A stretch of DNA of 64,000 bases from positions 43,287,050 through 43,351,049 of the forward strand of contig OY292277.1 of assembly GCA_958496175.1 (NCBI GenBank). The letters are read 5' to 3'. Source of the stretch: Sisyra terminalis (Eukaryota; Arthropoda; Insecta; Neuroptera; Sisyridae). Shown piece after piece: positions 1 through 11,379 of this stretch. A program made the translations under genes and the position numbers. Under the pieces are notes generated by a model. The model ran no database searches and was not told the DNA's origin. It saw nothing but the letters and a program-made list of their open reading frames with translations. Within the stretch, counting starts at the first letter, position 1. Each line of letters begins with the position of its first letter.

Positions 1-235
1 GTCCAAACGACATTTTAATGCCTAGTTTCTTTCCAGATTTCTAATGTAGTCCAGTGTTTTAAAGAATGTAGATAAAATCACATTTAAATTAGTGTATGAT
101 GGTAGTGGTGGTTTTCGAGAACTGGAGTAATGGAATAATTCTATAGTTCCGGCTACAATAACATAAAAACTTAGTTCCTACTCTTCAAAAACTTTCCAGA
201 TCTTCGAATTTTCAGAATTTTCGAAAATTCGAGCC

Positions 236-255
236 GGAGCTCGAATTCGAGCTCC
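236..255. repeat. Perfect 20-bp palindrome
   Basis: GGAGCTCGAATTCGAGCTCC reads identically on both strands. It sits in a run of TTCGAA/GAGCTC-like words from about 200 to 270, so it may be the core of a decayed inverted repeat. No gene lies next to it. Confidence 0.8.
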
Positions 256-1285
256 GACTCTCTAGTCTTAGTTATAACACTATAGAGTGAGTTTAAAATT
301 GGAGCAGGAGTTATAGTCAAACATTGACTTCTGATCGGAATCTATACTAATTTCAACCAACTCCTCAACTCTGGTACCAATTACTGTATTGAATATTGAA
401 AAATATAGTTTTGATAAATTCAATTGTCAGATAATATTTTATCTCCATTTCTAGTTATCCATAAAAAAAAAATTACAAAGAGTTATCAAAAAATACATTC
501 TTAAACATGTAATGGTAACAAAGAGTGAACGATAAAAAAATCCTTTTCGTTTATAAAAAATAAGATAAGAAGATATAAACAGGAAGAAGAATAAAAAGAA
601 AATATTTTTCTTTAGAAATCTGCTAATAAAAGATGATTTTTTTATCACTAGCTAATGCGGAAAAATGCAATATAGCCTTATGGAAATTTTTTATATTCTT
701 CCATAAACTTGCAGTTATATATGTTATAATTGCAAATGGTAAATTTTTTACTAAAACCATTTGGTTTCACTAAAAAAACTATCAAAGAAAAATTGCGAAA
801 ATAATAATTTTTCATGTTTTTTTTTTTTAAATTTTTAGTTTGATATGTAAATTTATCAAAAATTGTGCTCTTCAATTCTCTGATTACAATAATATATAGT
901 GTTGAAAAAGTATCGTAGAATAAATTTGAATATATTACGATCCTAGTCGTACGCAAATTAGATTTGTGCAAATGAAGTTTGCAACTTTTACATATTATGA
1001 TGAAAAGCATTAATTTTCCAGTTAGTTATTTCTTGCATTTAACATTTTATTTCATTTATTTTTAATTACACAGCAGAATAATTGAATTTTCAAGGAAACT
1101 TTTTAAGTAAATAATCATTCATTATATTTCGTCTGATTGAAGATTTGAAGGCATTGGTAACGTCGTAAAACATTATGTACTTACCGTAATAGTTAATAAT
1201 TTTGGGGTTTTAATTTATTATCCTTTGCTTTGTTTTTAGTAAATGATTTTCTTTAATATAAATTAATTTATTGTAAAGGTAATAT

Positions 1286-1306
1286 GCCGCATTCTAAGAA
1301 TGCGGC
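1286..1306. repeat. 21-nt near-perfect palindrome
   Basis: Ten-base arms GCCGCATTCT and AGAATGCGGC flank a single A. The local base composition is less AT-rich than the surroundings. It is too tightly folded for an RNA hairpin loop, so a DNA palindrome or binding site is more likely than a terminator. Function is unknown. Confidence 0.7.
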
Positions 1307-1648
1307 TGGTTTGTGTATTGAGGGGGCCTTAATAAATAAGGATGATGCCCTTCCACATAGTTTCATTGGGGGACCTAATAGGTAAGGTGAGATCCAAAAG
1401 TTCTAAATCCATACTGAAAAAAAAAGAAAATGATATGTGTAATAATATATTTTCTCTACAATTATACATTTCCGGTATTAATTTTCCAAGTAAATTTTAG
1501 TATCACAATTGTTTTGAATGGTATTATTGCTTTAAGTAGTAAAACAAATTTATTAAATGAAATATGATGAAAAAAGAAAGGGGTAGTTGAGTATTATCTT
1601 AATTGAATTATAAGGGGTTTATTATGAAAACGTAGGGCTGAAGAGGTT

Positions 1649-1780
1649 ACTCTGTAAAAAAAGACAATTAAAGGCATTTTAAATGTTCAAAAATCCATTA
1701 GAAGTCATTTAAAGTTATTAAAGGCATTTTAAAAGTAGATAATGATTTAAAATGTCTCTAAATGTCTTTTTATACAGGGT
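1649..1780. mobile_element. Short MITE-like inverted-repeat element
   Basis: The ends ACTCTGTAAAAAAAGACA and TCTTTTTATACAGGGT are imperfect inverted repeats. Complementarity continues inward for about 36 bp through a GGCATTTTAAAT-type motif. There is no coding capacity. I cannot see a convincing target-site duplication, so the exact ends are uncertain. Confidence 0.45.
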
Positions 1781-1927
1781 ATAGAAGGTTAAGCTGGGAA
1801 TACATTGCTGTGTCGACAACATTGGGTCTAATGAGTTTCAAGAACAAACTATTCTATCCTGGATCACTAAATCTAGAAAAATTTCATTGGTTCGCATTGG
1901 TTTATGATGTCTTTTTGGATTTATATG

Positions 1928-1935
1928 TATAAAAG
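1928..1935 (+). promoter_or_regulatory. Candidate TATA box
   Basis: TATAAAAG is followed about 35 bases downstream by TCAATC, which resembles an insect initiator. No open frame follows, and a MITE interrupts the region at 2089. It could be the promoter of an old element or of a gene whose exons lie elsewhere. The evidence is the motif alone. Confidence 0.25.
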
Positions 1936-2088
1936 TAGCTTCAGGAGAACTGGGCAGAACACTCAATCATTTGCGAACAGTTCAGAACAGTTGGAGGCCA
2001 AGTGCATTCAAGTTTCACTTCAGTTCAAGCTTAGTTTAGTAAAGGATATTTCAAATTTTGTTCCTTAACTTCATCTCATTATACTTTG

Positions 2089-2311
2089 GGCTCAAGTGTA
2101 CTTTAGCACACCCACAATCTGGCAACGTTGCATTTTCGACTTTGTTTTTAATTTAATTCGCGATTAAATCGGTCCATATTGAAAATTTAGCCACAAAAGA
2201 GATAATTATAACATTTGAATTGAATTAACAATAATATCGCGAATTAAATTAAAAACAAAGTCGAAAATGTAACGTTGCCAGATTGTGGGTGTGCTAAAGT
2301 ACACTTGAGCC
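2089..2311. mobile_element. MITE with 8-bp TSD (family A, copy 1)
   Basis: The 223-bp element begins GGCTCAAGTGTACTTTAG and ends in the inverted repeat CTAAAGTACACTTGAGCC. The arms are about 75 bp and include a GTTGCATTTTCGACTTTG block. It is flanked by the perfect 8-bp duplication ATACTTTG (2081-2088 and 2312-2319). An 8-bp duplication with long terminal inverted repeats fits hAT-like or P-like transposition. There is no transposase, so it is non-autonomous. A second copy with its own duplication lies at 47784-48007. Confidence 0.9.
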
Positions 2312-2555
2312 ATACTTTGTCTTCAATTGTTTATTCTACTGGTCAAACTGATCTTTATTGATCCATATGGTAAAAAATAATTGTTATTCAGACTTAATGG
2401 ACATTAAATTTTGTCCATTTTTTCATTTTCTATCAATCGCGATTCAACAAACTTTTTATTGGTGATCCAATTATCATAGATCTAGTGAAAATGATTTGAA
2501 ATGATAAAAGATAAGGGAGGATATTTGATTGATTTGAAATCAACAACGGTTTAAA

Positions 2556-2718
2556 AGCCTACGTGACGGCTTTAAAATTGGCTCCAAATTTGGTTTTGGA
2601 TTCGATTCTCATATCGAGCAAATTTTCAATATTTCTCGATTACGGATTTTTATTAACCCTAGAGTCGTTAAAGACCTTAGTAGTTATAAAGCGACGGTAA
2701 ATAACCAATCAAAAAAAA
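2556..2718 (+). mobile_element. tRNA-derived SINE, copy 1
   Basis: The head is decayed and the box-B-like GGATTCGATTCTC is kept. The family tail follows: TTTCTCGATTACGG, CCCTAGAGTCGTTAAAG, ACCTTAGTAGTTATAAAGCG, ending in GGTAAATAACCAAT and an A run. It has no coding potential. Confidence 0.75.
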
Positions 2719-2834
2719 ATTAAAACAGGTTTCTGGGTATTACTTACACTAAATCGGAAAAATGGTGTAGAAAATAAGGAGTTATGGGGATAAAAATAGG
2801 TTACAATAGGGTACTCTGGAGTGCTATTTTATTG

Positions 2835-2990
2835 ACGGATGGTTCTAGGATGTGCTCTAGATTTTGGGTTCGATTCTCGATTGGGATGGAGCTAATTTTC
2901 GATATTTCTCGACTACGGATTTTCACTAACCCTAGAGTCGTTAAAGATCTTAGTAGTTATAAAGCGATGGTAAATAACCATTGAAAAAAA
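2835..2990 (+). mobile_element. tRNA-derived SINE, copy 2
   Basis: This copy keeps GGGTTCGATTCTCG, close to the RNA polymerase III box B consensus, and the tail CCCTAGAGTCGTTAAAG. It is the second unit of the local tandem duplication. The box A region GATGGTTCTAGGATG is only weakly conserved. Confidence 0.75.
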
Positions 2991-4257
2991 TATTTAAAAC
3001 AGGTATACTGGATATTGCTTAAGCCGTATCGGAAAAATGGTCTAGATTCTAGAAGAATGAAAGTTAAGAAAATGATGGTGGGATTTGAAGGATAAATACT
3101 AATAGTACAATGAATAGAAACTGGAGGTAAATAAATGAAGATTAACAATTGCAACAGAAAGAAATAATTGAAAGTAAATGTGGAAAATATTTTTCGAATC
3201 CTAAAAAAATCACTTTCTGTGTTACTTCGCACATTTATATTCAAAAAATTTGTGTGCGAAAAATTGATTTTCCCAAACGATGAAAATATTAGAGGGAAAA
3301 ACGTGGTTATATAGATATGTTTCGATTTTTGGTATTTTGAAAAATTTTGTGAAAATACATAATAAGGAAACTTTTTTTTCTTAAATGCCTTTTTTTATTA
3401 AATTATTTTGTTGGGGAAAGGTTCTGTTAAGTTTTCTGTAATTTTTCATTTTGTTTTATTACTAAACAATAGTTTAATAACATTTTACTGTACCAATGAC
3501 TGAATAATTAATTTTTCGTAATTAATGAATTACTACTAAACTATTTTGTCACAAACGAAATGGTTTCTTTTTCAAACCTCTACGTACGATTTCCCATCAA
3601 TTGGCAAACATTTTTTTGGAAAGTTCAAAGTTTAAAATTTTGTTGGGTAATCAGTATAGGGCGAAGAGATGTCAAGTATTAGGATATAAATAATAATTTA
3701 ACTATATAAGTTTATTACAATGTACTATTCAAAATAAAAATATTTGTTTCTGGACCATTGATTTTTTTGCGGTCCAAAAAAAATTATTTCATAAATCCCT
3801 TTTTTTCCAAATTTTAGGGATGAGGGGTAGATTCTATTAAGTTTTCTTTATGCTTTACTTTTGGATAAATGTTTTTTAAATTTTCCTGCATTGTTATTAT
3901 ATGTCGCTAAAACCTCTATTTTCTTATCATTTTACTATATCAACGACTGAATAATTAATTTTTCGTAATAAATGAATTACTACTAAACTATTTTGTCACA
4001 AACGAAATGGTTTCTTTCACAAACATCTACGAACGATTTCTCATCGATTGGCAAAAAAAAATTTGGAAAATTATAAATTTAAAATTTGTTGCTTAATCGG
4101 TATAGGATGAAGAGATGTCAAGTATTAGGATGTAAACAATAATTTAACTATATAAATCGATAAATTTGTTGTGTCCAAACTTTACATAATATTATTTATT
4201 TTTTTAGCAGGAAAGTGGACTTAAAGGATGTAAATCCATATACTAATAATTAATTTA

Positions 4258-4292
4258 GCGACGTTTCGGTCCTTTATTTGACCTTCATCAGG
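4258..4292 (-). ncRNA. Hammerhead ribozyme motif, left arm of element 1
   Basis: On the minus strand the core is CUGAUGA, then stem II GGUC/GACC around an AAAUAAAG loop, then GAA, then palindromic ACGU and C as the predicted cleavage nucleotide. The closing base pairs of stem I next to the core are weak in this copy, so activity is doubtful. Confidence 0.65.
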
Positions 4293-4601
4293 TTTCTTAA
4301 TATAAAGTAAATAATATACAGCGACATAGATTATAATTTTTTATATCACACACATACCTACATTAAAATTTTTTTATCTTAAAATTTTTATATTATTTTT
4401 TTTCATAATAAATTAGGTAAAAACGTGTTAATTAAAATCATTTTAAGAGCAACGATCTGCATATGCATATGGCTTATATACTGCACAATTAAATTCAGAT
4501 CCGAAATTAACACCTTGCATAGATTTTTTTTAATGAATGTGTGTGATATAGACAAAAATGTTGTTGTGTTTGAGATGTATATTATGTACTTTATATTAAG
4601 A

Positions 4602-4640
4602 AGCCTGATGAAGGTCAAATAAAGGACCGAAACGTCGCTG
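4602..4640 (+). ncRNA. Hammerhead ribozyme motif, right arm of element 1
   Basis: CUGAUGA is at 4605-4611. Stem II is GGUC/GACC, GAA is followed by palindromic ACGU at 4632-4635, and predicted cleavage falls after C4636. Stem I starts with three pairs (GCU with AGC). The four-base stem III implies pairing between two molecules, as known for minimal hammerheads in retroelements. Confidence 0.75.
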
Positions 4641-4902
4641 AATTAATTATTAGTATATGGGTTTACATCGTTTAAGTCCACTTTCCTGCTAAAAAAATAA
4701 ATAATATTAACTATATAAATGCTTATTACAATGTACAATTCAAATTAAAAATATGTGTTTCTAGGATCATTGATTTTTTTGCGATCCTCCTAAAGTTAAG
4801 CATTAATTGCTAGGTTCTAGTTAGATTTAAATTTTGACACCCCTGTCATACAGGATGAGGTAACATACTTGAACTTTAAAAATAGATAATAACGGAAGTT
4901 AA

Positions 4903-5836
4903 GGGGTTATATACAGTTAGCGTTTTCTAAAAATCTATTTTTTTTATTTTTTTTCTTAATGTACATACATTTAAGAATACATACAGAAAATTTCATATCG
5001 TTCCGGTGAATATTTTCGAAGTTACATGCAGGCCCCGCTCTAGCAAATTTGCCGCCCTGGGCAAGATGAAAAAATGCCGCCCCTTCAGGGTTGCAAAAAC
5101 AAAGTTTTAATATCACAAAATTTTTAATTTTTTGGAAAAATATTTTTTTAACTAAAAACTAATTTTTTCACATTTTTGTTCATATTGTATATCAAATATG
5201 ACAAAATGCCACCCCTGAAATTTTCATCCCCGGGCGACCGCCCGGGTTGCCCACCCCTAAAACGGGGGCTGGTTACACGCAAATTTGAAAAGACGTTTTT
5301 ATCCTATGTAAAGTGCTTTTCAAACTTTAAACGCGTTTTTCTCAAAATGGTGTTTTCAAAGTTGGTGCTTTCCAAACACGAGCTTCTTAAATATATTTCT
5401 TAGTTATTAATCGAAGATTTTTTCTCGCCGATAAATATTACTTCTTTTATATACAATTTAAGGTCGAAATTTTGGTCAAAAATCGATTTTTTTTTTTGAG
5501 AAACCGCCATTCAGTCAAACAAAAATTATTTTGCTTATTCCTTCGATTAATTACTAGATTTAACATTACTTTAACGATATCTGTTTGGGTTTTTAAATTC
5601 AGAGGATCCAGTTCAGAGATATAATGGTCACCGCAAAACGTCTTTTTTGAGAGGACCTTCCGGAGATCAGCTGTAGCTCCTTTCCAAATAAATAATTTTA
5701 CTAATACTAAGTCTTAAAATACAGTTAAAAGATATCATAATATGTGTACAAGTTTTTAGATCAATAAATATAAAAGTTTTCTCTGAAAAATTTCTGGAAA
5801 ATCGCTTTTTTAGGCCTTCTAACTGTATATAACTCC
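4903..5836. mobile_element. TTAA-flanked MITE
   Basis: The termini GGGGTTATATACAGTTAG and CTAACTGTATATAACTCC are an 18-bp inverted repeat with one mismatch. TTAA lies directly outside both ends (4899-4902 and 5837-5840). A TTAA target fits piggyBac-type insertion. No transposase is visible. A hAT-like element is nested inside at 5029-5271. Confidence 0.8.
5029..5271. mobile_element. hAT-like MITE nested in the TTAA element
   Basis: It begins CAGGCCCCGCTCTAG and ends CTAAAACGGGGGCTG, an imperfect CAG...CTG inverted repeat. The flanks GTTACATG (5021-5028) and GTTACACG (5272-5279) form an 8-bp duplication with one mismatch. The interior is GC-rich (GCCGCCCTGGGC, CCCGGGCGACC) and contrasts with its surroundings. 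It is younger than the element it interrupts. Confidence 0.8.
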
Positions 5837-5860
5837 TTAAAAAAAGTTTTTTTCGTAAAT

Positions 5861-7500
5861 TTGTCTGGTGACTTCTGGATCAATTGTATCAAAACACTTG
5901 TAGTACGTAAATACAGTTTGTTGGCGAATTTGCTACTGCGAGTGATAAACTATAGCTATGTACATATAATGTTCCTGTATATGTACGTAAATATAGATAT
6001 AGAAATCGTCAATGTAGCCGAGCATGACGATGATAGCGGTGGGAGTTTGGTCACATGTGATCAAGGCGCTAACGGAGCACCCTCGCATCAAAAACAGTAG
6101 CGACATAGCACAAACCGACTGATGAACTTTTTCTTTCGCCTCATTATCTCGACCGGTCGACCACTCGACAGTTTCAAAATTTTCTCCATATCCTAACCAT
6201 ACAGCTAACTAATTTTCCCAACAGTTTTCACTTGGGTTTCAGTTATGTTTTCCGTTTTGTTCGGTTCGTGTCTCAAAGCATATAAATCAAATTATCTAAA
6301 AACAACAATTCAATCGCCAGTTTAATTTGTCTCATTAAACTAATTAATAAAAATGCTGCTATCAGTACGTTAACATGCCGTTCTATCTTCTGATTTTATC
6401 ATAACATTTGATATCGTTATCTCCAAAAAGTAAAAAAAAAAACACAAATTATTTACGTTGTTAACATTGAAGAGTTGAAAAAATATTTCAATCATAAAGT
6501 GAGCAAAAAATTATTTATCTGGTAAGTTTGTAAAAAAATTATTATTTCATATTGTTTCTCCTAAAAATTTTTTTTCAAAATATTCAACTCATACACTAAT
6601 AACAATTGAATATCAACAATAAGCAACTTACAAACAATTGAAGTTTGTACAAAAAATAGTTAGTCATAGCTGATGGTTTTGAGTTTAGCAAAGCAAATGC
6701 TTAATTAAACTTTCATGAAATTCTCATGAAATATCATAATTTTTATCCTTTAAATTTTTATAAAAATTCAAAACGACCTATAACGGTATTTTTTTTTCTT
6801 TGAAAAGAACATTACTTGGGTTAATGATGTTGGGTATAATTTCTGAACCATATAAATATTTCTATACAATAATTTATAATTTTGCTAAAATTCAAAAAGG
6901 ATCTTTGAAAGTGATAACTTATAGTACAATTCGTCTATTTTATAACTCTTTATTATTTTTGAAACTAAAATAATAGACATTAAATGATTTTTTTTATAAG
7001 TTTCCCGTTTTTGAATAGTGTTTTTTTTTTGTTAATGATTTTATCACTAATAATTATTAGTTATTGTTATGCATAGTGTTGGTGTCGGGTATTTTTTGAT
7101 TGATTTATTATTTATTGTATAGTTCCTAAATAAATAAGTATATAATAGTATCCTGTAAATAATTCCCTTACTATGTCTCAAACTTGAGATTAGCAAATTT
7201 TTGAAGTTCTAAATCAAAAATTTTTCAAAAAAAAATGTTTTCAATAAATTATAAATAATAGATTTTCAAAAATCTTTCAAATTTGGAATGAAAAGTAAAG
7301 AATATATTTTAAAATATATTTTTTTGGTGTCCCATAAAAGAAAATCATTCCTTTATACCTTTACGGACAGTCGATATATGAATGCATCAGTAATTATTCA
7401 AGAAAGCTCTCATAAATTTTTTATTATTGGCAATACTATCAATTATTTCACATATTTAAGTCATCTTACACCTGGTATCGGCCACAAAATTTGAAAATTA
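5861..7500. other. AT-rich stretch with one candidate promoter
   Basis: Apart from the candidate promoter and first exon near 6.24-6.36 kb, listed separately, I see only AT-rich sequence and short frames without recognisable domains. The stretch 6020-6300 is less AT-rich than its neighbours. Confidence 0.5.
6239..6368 (+). promoter_or_regulatory. Candidate initiator promoter and short first exon
   Basis: TCAGTT at 6239 matches the insect initiator, and GGTTCG lies about 23 bases downstream, near the usual downstream-element position. The first ATG (6353) follows AATTAATAAAA and reads Met-Leu-Leu-Ser before GTACGT, a plausible splice donor at 6365. No matching second exon is recognised, so this rests on signals alone. 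Confidence 0.2.
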
Positions 7501-7514
7501 TTTGAAGATTACAT

Positions 7515-8030
7515 TTTCAGTCGTCGTTCCCTCACATTGAATAAAAATAGAGCCATTTACTATATCTTAATAATAATTGCACAGTAAAGTAGGTTGTCAG
7601 GGACAGTAAACTTACACAAAAGTTCAGAAGTAACAAAAGGTTATATACCAAGATTTTTTAAATTATACTTTATTTCGTCATTCCCTCATTTCAAATTGAA
7701 ACGAGGGAATGACGATTATGAGGTAATGGCTTTTAAATTAGTCGAACTTGATGTTTTTTTTATTTTTTTGCTTATATAATCCTTAAATTTACTGTCTTTC
7801 CTGTTTAAAGATGAGAACATCATTCATATGTAACAAAAGTTTATGTACCAAATTTTTTTAAGTTATACTTAATTTCGCCATTCCCGTAATTCAAATAGAA
7901 ATGAGGGAATTACGATTTATGAGGTAATGGCTTTTAAACTAGACAAACTTGACTATTTATTAATTCTTTGCTAATTTAATCCTTAAATTCACTGTTTTTT
8001 TCTGTTTAAAGATGAGGACATCATTCATAG
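7515..8030 (+). repeat. Two-and-a-half-copy tandem duplication
   Basis: Units of about 200 bp start with GTAACAAAAGGTTATAT near 7630 and GTAACAAAAGTTTATGT near 7831. Both contain GAGGTAATGGCTTTTAAA and CTGTTTAAAGATGAG. A partial third unit lies at 7515-7610. An internal inverted repeat, GTCATTCCCTC with GAGGGAATGAC, lies at 7678-7713. No gene. Confidence 0.75.
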
Positions 8031-8440
8031 TGACTTTAGTGAAAATTATTGTTAAAGTACAATGCAGAGATACTAATAGTTCATTTTTCCGGTGCAGGAT
8101 AACAAATTACACTTTACAAAGGAGTATAATATTTACGTAACAATAATATTGTAAGGGCTCAAAATTTTTGCTCTTTATCAAACAATAACAGACACGATTC
8201 AATGACGGTATGGCCTATAAAACCAATTCCTTACTTTCAAAATGATAAATCATTCTTATAATTCGTCTAAAGTTAATTTATTTTGGAGATCACTATAATG
8301 ATTAAATCTAGTTACACAAATACTACAAAAAATAAAAAAAAAACAAATTTTTATAAATTTTTTTCTACCTAATTTCGGAATTTAATGAGAATCACCCTTA
8401 TACCAATATTCCCTATGAGGGTTAAAACAAGTGAATGATT

Positions 8441-8780
8441 TTTTTTGTTAATGATTTTATCACTAGTTCAACATTCATTGACTCGCTTATTTTGAAAGTG
8501 GCGTAAGTCCATTTCATGATGGCCTATATGGTGATTCTTCTTCTTGTAACTAGAACCAAGTATGTTAATTATTTAGCTGCTAAGTTTTGACAAATTACTG
8601 ATTTCATTTTAGTTGGTAACAAAAACGCCAATTATTCCCTCCTCCTTAGTATCTTATGTTCCTATGGTTAAAAATGATAATACTATACGGATTGTTCTTG
8701 AAATGGACTTAACTCACTTTCAAAATAAACGGCGCAATTATTGTTATGCATAGCGTCGCTATCGGGTATCAAGTGAATGA
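8441..8780. mobile_element. Inverted-repeat insertion with a related empty site upstream
   Basis: Arms TTATTTTGAAAGTGGCGTAA and its near-complement before CAAAATAAACGGC bracket 8486-8735. The flanking text GTTAATGATTTTATCACTA and ATTGTTATGCATAGCGTCG also occurs, uninterrupted, at about 7030-7090. That suggests the interior was inserted in this copy or deleted in the other. Confidence 0.5.
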
Positions 8781-8914
8781 TGTATGATAATAATTTTAAA
8801 AAGTTTAACCAAAAATTAATCTTAAATTGAGCACCGAATTTTCATTTGGTAAACTATGGCATTTTTCTTAATATTTAGCATTTTAAAAATATATATGAAT
8901 ATATTATTATTGAT

Positions 8915-8990
8915 GGCCGATTTTTACTAACCCTAGAGTCACTAAAAGACCTTAGTAGTTATAAAGTGACCATAAATAACAATCCAAAAA
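8915..8990 (+). mobile_element. SINE tail fragment
   Basis: This is a 5'-truncated copy of the local SINE. It contains CCCTAGAGTCACTAAAAG, ACCTTAGTAGTTATAAAGTG and a terminal A run. The tRNA-like head is missing. Confidence 0.7.
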
Positions 8991-8999
8991 AAAAAAAAC

Positions 9000-10890
9000 A
9001 AATTATGTTTATGGGAGCTTTAACAATTGGCTATTCAAAAACAATTAATGTTTACTTATTGAAAATAAGTCGTAATTAACTACGGTTTTACAGCTAAGTA
9101 AATTGAAAAAGAGGAAAAAATTCAAAGAATTTTTTATTGTGTAATTTACACTGAAAATATTATGTATTATTATTTATGGAGGCAAAAACAATCGATTATC
9201 AGTAGAAAATGAAACATAAACAATTGGAGTTTGTTGATAAGCCTCAGCTAACATTGTTTTAGTATAAATGTGTTGAGGTGAAGGACAATTTTAGTATGAT
9301 GTTTAATTTGGCAAAAAAAATCATTTTACAGAGCTTTTTAAAATGCTTTTTATTATACAAAAATTAAACTTTGTTATCTTTATTAGTTAGTAGGTACTTC
9401 AATTATAAAATAAAAAATTGATCAACGGTAATAAACATAGAAAAACATAGAAAAACAACGAAAGTATATTGATTTAATCATAGCCAACTTTAAATTTTGT
9501 TTGGCAAAAAAAAATTGAAGTTTTGTTTAGGCTGAAATCTTAGTACTTAATATTGAATTGAGGTAAAAAAAAATATTTTACAAGAAACAATGATTTTATT
9601 ATATCTAATTATAAGTTTAAAACTTTAATGATTTTCAAGATATTTGATATATGGACAGGATAACAGATGAATTTATTACAAAGACAACAATGTTTTGATC
9701 CAATTTCTTTCGTATTTTCCTATACTTTTACAAATATTTTATACCAGGACGAATATCAGGGACAATAATATGTGAAGTAAAAGTAAAGTTGTAAGGAATT
9801 TTCCTGTTAAACAGTTTAGTTTTCACCAATATGCTTTCGAGTAATTTATTTTTCGAGCGATTTATATTCGAAAAATTTACCTACTGATTCTTATATAGTT
9901 ACTATATATGGTGTTTATCCCAAAACATATTCACTATATCAAACAATTAAAGTTTGCTGATAAGTAAGTAATTACCAATGTTTTGCGAATCAAACAATTG
10001 ATTGTAATTAGTATGATATATAAGTACACTTTTTACTTAAAAAATTATAACAATTATTTGTTTTAATGTGCATCTACGTGCATTTGTACAAGTTCATTTT
10101 AATCTTTAAAATTATCTTATGATTAATTTTCAAAAAAATCAAATATTTATTTACTTATAATAGTTGCAACATTCGATTATTAGTATAAACCAAAGCATAA
10201 ACAATTGAAGTTTGTTGATTAAATCATAGCCTACGTATTTAAATTTTGCAAGCAATACTAAATTCTCTTAAATCACTTGACTTAAAACAAAGCAATATGA
10301 TACAAAATTAAAAAAAATTGACATTTTTTTTTTTATAAGTGCTGTCTATATCTTAAGTCCATATACTTAGATATTTAGTACCTATCTTGCATCTAATTAT
10401 CACAAAACGATTGTGGAAACCTTGTAGAAAATCCTTGTCAGGTATTGTATATTATTCCTTTATTAATTTTTCAAATAAAATATCGATATTTGTTTATTTT
10501 GAAATTTATTATGTTAAAAATTCAAATATTGCCCGATTTTTCAATGAAGAAATATTATCTATTTGTTAAATTATTAAGAAATTAAAGTAAAGAATTGAAA
10601 ATTTGGTAAAATAACTTCTTTATTTATTCAAATGTAGGTACAAGCAAAATATCAATTTGTTTTGAGAAATAAAATTCTGGCTATTTTAGATGAGCTTTTC
10701 TAGTTCCCGAGGGCTAATTGTTTATTAAAAAAAAAGAGTTAAATTGTTATTTTATACATGATTATCTAAACCAAAGGATGAGTTCGAATTATGGTAGAAT
10801 TTTTTTGGTTTTAAGTATACTGTATCCATCTTTCTTTGTAATTGTTCTTATAAATGTCCTTATAACTTATTTTTTTTTTGATTTCCATTT
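9000..10890. other. AT-rich stretch, nothing recognised
   Basis: Only short frames without domains. The phrase CAATTGAAGTTTGTTGAT recurs with changes near 9225, 9948 and 10205, a weak dispersed repeat. I support no gene or element here. Confidence 0.5.
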
Positions 10891-10906
10891 CAAGTCTAAA
10901 ACGATG

Positions 10907-11056
10907 TATAATGTGAAGGATATATCAGGATATAGTAGACCAAATAAGTTAGCAGGAATAACACCAACGAAACGTTGCAATTGAAATAAAGGAAGTAAAA
11001 CATTGCTAACTTATTTGGTCTACTACATCCTGATATATCCTTCACAATATCTTTGA
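10907..11056. repeat. Hairpin element with arms of about 45 bp
   Basis: GGATATATCAGGATATAGTA followed by GACCAAATAAGTTAGCA pairs with TGCTAACTTATTTGGTC and TACTACATCCTGATATATCC across a 45-base spacer. The spacer holds CGAAACGTTGCA, a word also seen in the hammerhead elements, but no CUGANGA core is present. It is probably a small foldback repeat. Confidence 0.65.
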
Positions 11057-11379
11057 TGTTATAAAAATACTTATAAACTCTTCTACTATAAATTTTTAAA
11101 CTATAACTGTTCTTTTGTTTTGCTTTGAAATAAGCTTTTGTTATTTTCATTTTTTCCAACCTTATCATAGCAGTGATTTTTTTTTTTCGTGTAGTTTTTC
11201 AATGCAATTTTCCGCGCATTTTTTTACACTTTTGTAATATCTTATTGAAAAGTTAGTTTTGTTATTGTAACGAAAAATGCATTTGACAACAAAAAACAAT
11301 ATATAACTTGAGAAATGGATAAACTATAGTAGTTACTACTTATGAAGTTTTAATAATTTAACAAATAAACAAAAAAAAT

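Larger units (their letters stand above)
1..1648. other. AT-rich stretch without a recognisable gene
   Basis: Short frames only, none with a domain, signal peptide or splice structure I can support. The two ordered structures in it, a 20-bp palindrome and a 21-nt palindrome, are listed separately. The stretch at 1280-1400 is visibly less AT-rich than its surroundings. Confidence 0.6.
2556..3050 (+). repeat. Two-copy tandem duplication carrying SINE copies
   Basis: A segment of about 273 bp occurs twice in tandem. The block AACCCTAGAGTCGTT is at 2655 and 2928, and TAAAACAGGT is at 2721 and 2995. Each unit contains one tRNA-derived SINE tail plus the same flank ending near ATCGGAAAAATGGT. Because the flank is shared, this is a segmental duplication and not two independent SINE insertions. 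Confidence 0.8.
4158..4706 (-). mobile_element. Hammerhead-bearing foldback retroelement 1
   Basis: About 550 bp. Its inverted arms run from TTAGCAGGAAAGTGGAC inward to AGGTTTCTTAATATAAAG and back. Each arm contains a hammerhead core. It is flanked by the 14-bp duplication TTAACTATATAAAT (4144-4157 and 4707-4720). The empty site survives in the upstream duplicate. The tail near 4160, read on the minus strand, carries TGGACACAAC, as does the tail of the element at 34168-34544, which sets its orientation. It has no protein-coding capacity. Penelope-like elements are known to carry hammerheads and variable-length duplications; membership of that class is inferred. Confidence 0.8.
3376..4795 (+). 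repeat. Tandem duplication later split by a foldback element
   Basis: Unit 1 (about 3376-3776) and unit 2 (about 3800-4157 continuing at 4708-4787) share long blocks. Examples are GAATTACTACTAAACTATTT, AAGAGATGTCAAGTATTAGG and GATTTTTTTGCGGTCC or its variant. Unit 2 is interrupted by the element at 4158-4706. Unit 1 therefore preserves the empty insertion site at about 3698-3711. Confidence 0.8.

Noticed and set aside
4403..4622. Overlapping frames on both strands at 4.4-4.6 kb
   Set aside because: They fall in the spacer and arm of hammerhead element 1 and have no recognisable protein motif.
10960..10985. Possible hammerhead at CGAAACGTTGCA
   Set aside because: The GAAACGT word is present but there is no CUGANGA or stem II next to it; it is the loop of a hairpin.
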